From positions 39,186,714 through 39,250,713 of the forward strand of contig CM049320.1 of the NCBI GenBank assembly GCA_026874595.1: 64,000 nt of DNA. Direction: 5' to 3'. Each line of letters begins with the position of its first letter. Positions within the stretch are counted from its first letter, which is position 1. The translations under genes and the position numbers were made by a program. The stretch is from Sipunculus nudus. Lineage: Eukaryota; Annelida; Sipuncula; Golfingiida; Sipunculidae. A model generated the notes under the pieces. That model was not told the origin of the DNA and ran no database searches. It saw only the letters and a list, made by a program, of their open reading frames with translations. This document shows, in pieces, positions 54,098 through 64,000 of this stretch.

Positions 54098-57000
54098 GTA
54101 AGCTAGAGGTGGCAGACATGAATAAACTTGTCTACAAAGATATCAAGGTAAGCTAGAGGTGGCAGACATCATGAATAAACTTGTCTACAAAGATATCAAA
54201 GTAAGCTAGAGGTGGCAGACAATGCCAGACATAATGAACTAACTTGTCTATAGAGATATCAAGGAAAGCTGGAGTTGGCAGACATCATGAATAAACTTGT
54301 CTACAAAGATATCAAGGTAAGCTAGAGGTGGCAGACATCATGAATATACTTGTCTGTAAAGATATCAAGGTAAGCTAGACATGGCAGACATCATGAATAA
54401 ACTTGTCTATAAAGATATCAAGGTAAGTTAGAGGTAGCAGACATCATGAATAAACGTGTCTACAAAGATATCAAGGTAAGCTAGAGGTGGCAGACATCAT
54501 GAATAAACTTGTCTATAAAGATATCAAGGTAAGCAAGAGGTGGCAGACATCATGAATATACTTGTCTATAAAGATTTCAAGGTAAGCTAGTGGTGGCAAA
54601 CATTATGAATATACTTGTCTATCAAGATATCAAGGTAAGCAAGAGGTAGCAGACATCATGAATAAACGTGTCTACAAAGATATCAAGGTAAGCTAGAGGT
54701 GGCAGACATCATGAATAAACTTGTCTATAAAGATATCAAGGTAAGCTAGAGGTAGCAGACATCATGAGTAAACGTGTCTACAAAGATATCAAGGTAAGCA
54801 AGAGGTGGAAGACATCATGAATAAATGTGTCTACAAAGATATCAAGGTAAGCTAGAGGTGGCAGACATCATGAATAAACTTATCTATAAAGATATCAAGG
54901 TAAGTTAGAAGTAGCAGACATCATGAATAAACGTGTCTACAAAGATATCAAGGTAAGCAAGAGGTGGCAGACATCATGAATATACTTGTCTATCAAGATA
55001 TTAAGGTAAACTAGAGGTAGCAGACATCATGAATATACTTGTCTATAAAGATATCAAGGTAAGTTAGAGGTAGCAGACATCATGAATAAACTTGTCTATC
55101 AAGATCAAGGTAAGTTAGAGGTAGCAGACATCATGAATAAACTTGTCTACAAAGATATCAAGGTAAGCAAGATGTAGCAGACATCATGAATAAACTTGTC
55201 CATCAAGATATCAAGATAAGAAAGAGGTGGCAGACATCATGAATAAACATGTCTACAAAGATATCAAGGTAAGCTAGAGGTAGCAGACATCATGAATAGA
55301 CATGTCTACAAAGATATCAAGGTAAGCTAGAGGTAGCAGACATCATGAATAAACATGTCTATCAAGATATCAAGATAAGCAAGAGGAAGCAGACATCATG
55401 AATAAACGTGTCTACAAAGATATCAAGGGAAGCTAGAGGTGGAAGACATGAATAAACTTGTCTATAAAGATATCAAGGCAAGTTAGAAGTAGCAGACATC
55501 ATGAATAAACGTGTCTACAAAGATATCAAGGTAAGCTAGAGGTAGCAGACATCATGAATAAACATGTCTACAAAAATATCAAGGTAAGCAAGAGGTGGCA
55601 GACATCATGAATATACTTGTCTATCAAGATATCAAGGTAAGCTAGAGGTGGCAGACATCAAGAATAAACGTGTCTACAAAGATATCAAGGTAAGCTAGAG
55701 GTGGCAGACATCATGAATAAACATGTCTACAAAGGTATCAAGGTAAGCTAGAGGTAGCAGACATCATGAATAGACATGTCTACAAAGATATCAAGGTAAG
55801 CTAGAGGTGGCAGACATAAATAAACTTGTCTATAAAGATATCAAGGTAAGTTAGAAGTAGCAGACATCATGAATAAACGTGTCTACAAAGATATCAAGGT
55901 AAGCTAGAGGAAGCAGACATCATGAATAAACATGTCTACAAAAATATCAAGGTAAGCAAGAGGTGGCAGACATCATGAATATACTTGTCTATAAAGATAT
56001 CAAGGTAAGCTAGAGGTAGCAGACATCATGAATAAACATGTCTACAATGATATCAAGATAAGCAAGAGGTGGCAGACATCATGAATAAACATGTCTACAA
56101 AGATATCAAGGTAAGCTAGAGGTAGCAGACATCATGAATAGACATGTCTACAAAGATATCAAGGTAAGTTAGAGGTAGCAGACATCATGAATAAACTTGT
56201 CTATCAAGATATCAAGGTAAGCTAGAGGTAGCAGACATCATGAATAAACATGTCTATCAAGATATCAAGGTAAGCAAGAGGTAGCAGACATCATGAATAA
56301 ACTTGTCTATCAAGATATCAAGGTAAGTAAGATGTAGCAGACATCATGAATAAACTTGTCCATCAAGATATCAAGGTAAGCTAGAGGTAGCAGACATCAT
56401 GAATATACTTGTCTATAAAGATATCAAGGTAAGCTAGAGGTAGCAGACATCATGAATATACTTGTCTATAAAGATATCAAGGTAAGTTAGAAGTAGCAGA
56501 CATCATGAATAAACGTGTCTACAAAGATATCAAGGTAAGCAAGAGGTGGCAGACATCATGAATATACTTGTCTATCAAGATATTAAGGTAAACTAGAGGT
56601 AGCAGACATCATGAATATACTTGTCTATAAAGATATCAAGGTAAGTTAGAGGTAGCAGACATCATGAATAAACTTGTCTATCAAGATCAAGGTAAGTTAG
56701 AGGTAGCAGACATCATGAATAAACTTGTCTACAAAGATATCAAGGTAAGCAAGATGTAGCAGACATCATGAATAAACTTGTCCATCAAGATATCAAGATA
56801 AGAAAGAGGTGGCAGACATCATGAATAAACATGTCTACAAAGATATCAAGGTAAGCTAGAGGTAGCAGACATCATGAATAGACATGTCTACAAAGATATC
56901 AAGGTAAGCTAGAGGTAGCAGACATCATGAATAAACATGTCTATCAAGATATCAAGATAAGCAAGAGGAAGCAGACATCATGAATAAACGTGTCTACAAA

Positions 57001-60000
57001 GATATCAAGGGAAGCTAGAGGTGGAAGACATGAATAAACTTGTCTATAAAGATATCAAGGCAAGTTAGAAGTAGCAGACATCATGAATAAACGTGTCTAC
57101 AAAGATATCAAGGTAAGCTAGAGGTAGCAGACATCATGAATAAACATGTCTACAAAAATATCAAGGTAAGCAAGAGGTGGCAGACATCATGAATATACTT
57201 GTCTATAAAGATATCAAGGTAAGCTAGAGGTAGCAGACATCATGAATAAACATGTCTACAATGATATCAAGATAAGCAAGAGGTGGCAGACATCATGAAT
57301 AAACATGTCTACAAAGATATCAAGGTAAGCTAGAGGTAGCAGACATCATGAATAGACATGTCTACAAAGATATCAAGGTAAGTTAGAGGTAGCAGACATC
57401 ATGAATAAACTTGTCTATCAAGATATCAAGGTAAGCTAGAGGTAGCAGACATCATGAATAAACATGTCTATCAAGATATCAAGGTAAGCAAGAGGTAGCA
57501 GACATCATGAATAAACTTGTCTATCAAGATATCAAGGTAAGTAAGATGTAGCAGACATCATGAATAAACTTGTCCATCAAGATATCAAGGTAAGCTAGAG
57601 GTAGCAGACATCATGAATATACTTGTCTATAAAGATATCAAGGTAAGCTAGAGGTAGCAGACATCATGAATAAACATGTCTACAATGATATCAAGATAAG
57701 CAAGAGGTGGCAGACATCATGAATAAACATGTATACAAAGATATCAAGGTAAGCTAGAGGTAGCAGACATCATGAATAGACATGTCTACAAAGATATCAA
57801 GGTAAGTTACAGGTAGCAGACATCATGAATAAACTTGTCTATCAAGATATCAAGGTAAGCAAGAGGTAGCAGACATCATGAATAAACGTGTCTACAAAGA
57901 TATCAAAGTAAGCTAGAGGTGGCAGACATGAATAAACTTGTCTATAAAGATATCAAGGTAAGTTAGAAGTAGCAGACATCATGAATAAACATGTCTACAA
58001 AAATATCAAGATAAGCAAGAGGAAGCAGACATCATGAATAAACGTGTCTACAAAGATATCAAGGGAAGCTAGAGGTGGAAGACATGAATAAACTTGTCTA
58101 TAAAGATATCAAGGCAAGTTAGAAGTAGCAGACATCATGAATAAACGTGTCTACAAAGATATCAAGGTAAGCTAGAGGTAGCAGACATCATGAATAAACA
58201 TGTCTACAAAAATATCAAGGTAAGCAAGAGGTGGCAGACATCATGAATATACTTGTCTATCAAGATATCAAGGTAAGCTAGAGGTGGCAGACATCAAGAA
58301 TAAACGTGTCTACAAAGATATCAAGGTAAGCTAGAGGTGGCAGACATCATGAATAAACATGTCTACAAAGGTATCAAGGTAAGCTAGAGGTAGCAGACAT
58401 CATGAATAGACATGTCTACAAAGATATCAAGGTAAGCTAGAGGTGGCAGACATAAATAAACTTGTCTATAAAGATATCAAGGTAAGTTAGAAGTAGCAGA
58501 CATCATGAATAAACGTGTCTACAAAGATATCAAGGTAAGCTAGAGGAAGCAGACATCATGAATAAACATGTCTACAAAAATATCAAGGTAAGCAAGAGGT
58601 GGCAGACATCATGAATATACTTGTCTATAAAGATATCAAGGTAAGCTAGAGGTAGCAGACATCATGAATAAACATGTCTACAATGATATCAAGATAAGCA
58701 AGAGGTGGCAGACATCATGAATAAACATGTCTACAAAGATATCAAGGTAAGCTAGAGGTAGCAGACATCATGAATAGACATGTCTACAAAGATATCAAGG
58801 TAAGTTAGAGGTAGCAGACATCATGAATAAACTTGTCTATCAAGATATCAAGGTAAGCTAGAGGTAGCAGACATCATGAATAAACATGTCTTTCAAGATA
58901 TCAAGGTAAGCAAGAGGTAGCAGACATCATGAATAAACTTGTCTATCAAGATATCAAGGTAAGTAAGATGTAGCAGACATCATGAATAAACTTGTCCATC
59001 AAGATATCAAGGTAAGCTAGAGGTAGCAGACATCATGAATATACTTGTCTATAAAGATATCAAGGTAAGCTAGAGGTAGCAGACATCATGAATAAACATG
59101 TCTACAATGATATCAAGATAAGCAAGAGGTGGCAGACATCATGAATAAACATGTATACAAAGATATCAAGGTAAGCTAGAGGTAGCAGACATCATGAATA
59201 GACATGTCTACAAAGATATCAAGGTAAGTTACAGGTAGCAGACATGAATAAACTTGTCTATCAAGATATCAAGGTAAGCAAGAGGTAGCAGACATCATGA
59301 ATAAACGTGTCTACAAAGATATCAAAGTAAGCTAGAGGTGGCAGACATGAATAAACTTGTCTATAAAGATATCAAGGTAAGTTAGAAGTAGCAGACATCA
59401 TGAATAAACATGTCTACAAAAATATCAAGGTAAGCAAGAGGTGGCAGACATCATGAATATACTTGTCTATCAAGATATCAAGGTAAGCTAGAGGTGGCAG
59501 ACATCAAGAATAAATGTGTCTACAAAGATATCAAGGTAAGCTAGAGGTGGAAGACATCATGAATAAACGTGTCTACAAAGATATCAAGGTAAGCTAGAGG
59601 TAGCAGACATCATGAATAAACGTGTCTACAAAGATATCAAGGTAAGCTAGAGGTAGCAGACATCATGAATAAACTTGTCTATCAAGATATCAAGGTAAGC
59701 AAGAGGTAGCAGACATCATGAATAAACTTGTCTATCAAGATATCAAGGTAAGCAAGATGTAGCAGACATCATGAATAAACTTGTCCATCAAGATATCAAG
59801 GTAAGCTAGAGGTAGCAGACATCATGAATAGACATGTCTACAAAGATATCAAGGTAAGTTAGAGGTAGCAGACATCATGAATAAACTTGTCTATCAAGAT
59901 ATCAAGGTAAGCTAGAGGTAGCAGACATCATGAATAAACATGTCTATCAAGATATCAAGGTAAGCAAGAGGTAGCAGACATCATGAATAAACTTGTCTAT

Positions 60001-63000
60001 CAAGATATCAAGGTAAGTAAGATGTAGCAGACATCATGAATAAACTTGTCCATCAAGATATCAAGGTAAGCTAGAGGTAGCAGACATCATGAATATACTT
60101 GTCTATAAAGATATCAAGGTAAGCTAGAGGTAGCAGACATCATGAATAAACATGTCTACAATGATATCAAGATAAGCAAGAGGTGGCAGACATCATGAAT
60201 AAACATGTCTACAAAGATATCAAGGTAAGCTAGAGGTAGCAGACATCATGAATAGACATGTCTACAAAGATATCAAGGTAAGTTACAGGTAGCAGACATC
60301 ATGAATAAACTTGTCTATCAAGATATCAAGGTAAGCAAGAGGTAGCAGACATCATGAATAAACGTGTCTACAAAGATATCAAAGTAAGCTAGAGGTGGCA
60401 GACATGAATAAACTTGTCTATAAAGATATCAAGGTAAGTTAGAAGTAGCAGACATCATGAATAAACGTGTCTACAAAGATATCAAGGTAAGCTAGAGGTA
60501 GCAGACATCATGAATAAACATGTCTACAAAAATATCAAGGTAAGCAAGAGGTGGCAGACATCATGAATATACTTGTCTATCAAGATATCAAGGTAAGCTA
60601 GAGGTGGCAGACATCAAGAATAAATGTGTCTACAAAGATATCAAGGTAAGCTAGAGGTGGAAGACATCATGAATAAACGTGTCTACAAAGATATCAAGGT
60701 AAGCTAGAGGTAGCAGACATCATGAATAAACGTGTCTACAAAGATATCAAGGTAAGCTAGAGGTAGCAGACATCATGAATAAACTTGTCTATTAAGATAT
60801 CAAGGTAAGCAAGAGGTAGCAGACATCATGAATAAACTTGTCTATCAAGATATCAAGGTAAGCAAGATGTAGCAGACATCATGAATAAACTTGTCCATCA
60901 AGATATCAAGGTAAGCTAGAGGTAGCAGACATCATGAATATACTTGTCTATAAAGATATCAAGGTATGCTAGAGGTAGCAGACATCATGAATAAACATGT
61001 CTACAATGATATCAAGGTAAGCAAGAGGTGGCAGACATCATGAATAAACATGTCTACAAAGATATCAAGGTAAGCTAGAGGTAGCAGACATCATGAATAA
61101 ACATGTCTACAAAGATATCAAGGTAAGTTAGAGGTAGCAGACATCATGAATAAACTTGTCTATCAAGATATCAAGGTAAGCAAGAGGTAGCAGACATCAT
61201 GAATAAAAGTGTCTACAAAGATATCAAGGTAAGCTAGAGGTAGCAGACATGAATTAACTTGTCTATAAAGATATCAAGGTAAGTTAGAAGTAGCAGACAT
61301 CATGAATAAACGTGTCTACAAAGATATCAAGGTAAGCTAGAGGTAGCAGACATCATGAATAAACATGTCTACAAAAATATCAAGATAAGCAAGAGGTAGC
61401 AGACATCATGAATAAACTTGTCTATCAAGATATCAAGGTAAGCTAGAAGTAGCAGACATCATGAATAAACATGTCTATCAAGATATCAAGGTAAGCAAGA
61501 GGTAGCAGACATCATGAATAAACTTGTCTATCAAGATATCAAGGTAAGCAAGATGTAGCAGACATCATGAATAAACTTGTCCATCAAGATATCAAGGTAA
61601 GCTAGAGGTAGCAGACATCATGAATATACTTGTCTATAAAGATATCAAGGTAAGCTAGAGGTAGCAGACATCATGAATAAACATGTCTACAATGATATCA
61701 AGATAAGCAAGAGGTGGCAGACATCATGAATAAACATGTCTACAAAGATATCAAGGTAAGCTAGAGGTAGCAGACATCATGAATAGACATGTCTACAAAG
61801 ATATCAAGGTAAGTTAGAGGTAGCAGACATCATGAATAAACTTTTCTATCAAGATATCAAGGTAAGCAAGAGGTAGCAGACATCATGAATAAACGTGTCT
61901 GCAAAGATATCAAGGTAAGCTAGAGGTGGCAGACATGAATAAACTTGTCTATAAAGATATCAAGGTAAGTTAGAAGTAGCAGACATCATGAATAAACGTG
62001 TCTACAAAGATATCAAGGTAAGCTAGAGGTAGCAGACATCATGAATAAACATGTCTACAAAAATATCAAGGTAAGCAAGAGGTGGCAGACATCATGAATA
62101 TACTTGTCTATCAAGATATCGAGGTAAGCTAGAGGTGGCAGACATCAAGAATAAAAGTGTCCACAAAGATATCAAGGTAAGCTAGAGGTGGCAGACATCA
62201 TGAATAAACATGTCTACAAAGGTATCAAGGTAAGCTAGAGGTAGCAGACATCATGAATAGACATGTCTACAAAGATATCAAGATAAGCTAGAGGTGGCAG
62301 ACATGAATAAACTTGTCTATAAAGATATCAAGGTAAGCTAGAGGTAGCAGACATCATGAATAAACGTGTCTACAAAGATATCAAGGTAAGCTAGAGGTAG
62401 CAGACATCATGAATAAACGTGTCTACAAAGATATCAAGGTAAGCTAGAGGTAGCAGACATCATGAATAGATGTGTCTACAAAGATATCAAGGTAAGTTAG
62501 AGGTAGCAGACATCATGAATAGATGTGTCTACAAAGATATCAAGGTAAGTTAGAGGTAGCAGACATCATGAATATACTTGTCTATAAAGAAATCATGGTA
62601 AGCTAGAGGTGGCAGACATCATGAATAAACTTGTCTACAAAGATATCAAGGTAAGCTAGAGGTGGCAGACATCATGAATAAACATGTCTACAAAGATATC
62701 AAGGTGAGCTAGAGGTGGAAGACATCATGAATAAACATGTCTACAAAGATATCAAGGTAAGCTAGAGGTAGCAGACATCATGAATAGATGTGTCTACAAA
62801 GATATCAAGGTAAGTTAGAGGTAGCAGACATCATGAATATACTTGTCTTTAAAGAAATCATGGTAAGCTAGAGGTGGCAGACATCATGAATAAACCTGTC
62901 TACAAAGATATCAAGGTAAGCTAGAGGTAGCAGACATCATGAACAAACTTGTCTACAAAGATATCAAGGTAAGCTAGAGGTAGCAGACATCATGAATAAA

Positions 63001-64000
63001 CGTGTCTACAAAGATATCAAGGTAAGCTAGAGGTAGCAGACATCATGAATAAACTTGTCTATCAAGATATCAAGGTAAGCAAGAGGTGGCAGACATCATG
63101 AATAAACGTGTCTACAAAGAAATCAAGGTAAGCTAGAGGTGGCAGACATCATGAATATACTTGTCTATCAAGATATCAAGGTGAGCAAGAGGTGGCAGAC
63201 ATCATGAATAAACTTGTCTACAAAGATATCAAGGTAAGCTAGAGGTGGCAGACATCATGAATAAACATTTCTATAAAGATATCAAGGTAAGCTAGAGGTG
63301 GCAGACATCATGAATAAACTTGTCTACAAAGGTATCAAGGTAAGTTAGAGGTAGCAGACATCATGAATAAACTTGTCTATAAAGATATCAAGGTAAGCTA
63401 GAGGTGGCAGACATCATGAATAAACTTGTCTACAAAGATATCAAGGTGAGCTAGAGGTGGCAGACATCATGAATATACTTGTCTATCAAGATATCAAGGT
63501 AAGCAAGAGGTGGCAGACATCATGAATATACTAGTCTGTCAAGATATCAAGGTAAGCTAGAGGTGGCAGACATAATGAATATACTTGTCTATCAAGATAT
63601 CAAGGTAAGCTAAAGGTAGCAGACATCATGAATAAACTTATCTACAAAGATACTAAGGTAAGCAAGAGGTGCTAGACATGAGTAAACCTTTCCATAAAGA
63701 CATCAAGGTGAGCTAGAAGTGGCTGATATCATAAATAAGCTTGTCTATAAAGATATCAAGGAAAGGTAAAGGTGCCCGACATGAATAACTTTGTCTATAA
63801 AGAAATCATGGTAAGCTAGAGGTGGCAGACATCATGAATAAACCTGTCTATAATGATTTCAAGGTAAACTAGAGGTGGCAGACATCATGAATAAACCTGT
63901 CTATAATGATTTCAAGGTAAACTAGAGGTGGCAGACATCATGAATAAACTTTTCTATAGAGATATCAAGGTAAGCTAGAGGTGGTAGACATCATGAATAA
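54050..64000 (+). repeat. 53-bp tandem array, ~185-190 copies of the exon 19 / splice-donor boundary
   Basis: The unit reads GTGGCAGACATCATGAATAA, ACTTGTCTACAAAGATATCA, AGGTAAGCTAGAG (53 bp). The first unit is the 3' half of exon 19 (encoding VADIMNKLVYKDIK) with its GTAAGC donor. The array then continues without interruption to the window edge. Unit variants differ at set positions (AACTTG/AACGTG/AACATG, CTACAAAG/CTATAAAG/CTATCAAG, AGCTAG/AGCAAG/AGTTAG). Most units keep AAG|GTAAGC or GTAAGT; some have GATAAGC, which destroys the GT. In-frame stops occur in every unit and 53 is not a multiple of three, so it cannot encode a protein repeat. Larger blocks of 8-30 units are themselves duplicated. 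Confidence 0.97.

Noticed and set aside
54050-64000. CRISPR array or centromeric satellite
   Set aside because: Units are head-to-tail without variable spacers and the context is an animal intron. The founder is exon 19, so it is not a general satellite.
54050-64000. Expansion of a protein repeat (exon array) from the 53-bp units
   Set aside because: 53 is not divisible by three, every unit has in-frame stops, and no pyrimidine-rich acceptor precedes the unit, so serial exonization is unlikely.

Overview
This window is animal nuclear DNA: AT-rich, intron-rich and crowded with dispersed repeats. It looks like a lophotrochozoan invertebrate, most plausibly a bivalve mollusc. That placement is an inference from the style of the interspersed repeats (long elements opening with a CAGCTGACT/GTCATCTGAGCT block followed by GTCCGTCGTCCGTC, and others rich in GTGGCGCCAC) and from the divergence of the coding sequence. 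No bacterial features are present.

One gene explains all the coding sequence I can support. It lies on the + strand, enters from the left edge and leaves at the right edge. I reconstruct 19 exons between 155 and 54097. Splice phases agree at every junction, giving 1,133 codons with no stop. The product is a Rho guanine-nucleotide exchange factor of the ephexin group (NGEF, ARHGEF5/15/16/19/26). The N-terminal part is a series of small phase 1-1 exons, four of which carry an acidic tyrosine module (DDYEDV-VTV-like). Basic and Ser/Pro-rich linkers follow, then one 1,130-bp proline-rich exon with many PxxP motifs, then the 'EPLYQ-Y' autoinhibitory helix and the Dbl homology (DH) domain ending at 54097. 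The start codon, the PH domain and any SH3 domain lie outside the window.

Layout: 1-8 kb holds seven short exons, two of them (6 and 7) a recent 892-bp tandem duplication. 8-20.7 kb is a long intron with a 53-bp minisatellite, a GACA-rich tract and a repeat of family B. 20.7-25 kb holds exons 8 and 9, a 47-bp donor-site repeat, a 21-bp BamHI-site minisatellite and a family A repeat. 25-35 kb is an intron filled by tandemly structured repeats (A nested in B), a CAGGG-ended element and a foldback element with about 350-bp inverted arms. 35-54 kb holds exons 10-19. 54-64 kb is a single unbroken 53-bp tandem array.

The most striking observation is that the 9.9-kb array is an amplified exon-intron boundary. 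Each 53-bp unit is the last ~42 coding bases of exon 19 plus its GTAAGC splice donor, so roughly 185-190 near-copies of a real 5' splice site follow the true one. Exon 8 (four 47-bp units, each starting GTAAGT) and exon 12 (decayed copies of its 3' end) show the same arrangement on a smaller scale. Three independent tandem expansions anchored at splice donors of one gene is a pattern I do not recognise as described. All distances, phases and homologies were read by eye; no alignment or database search was run.
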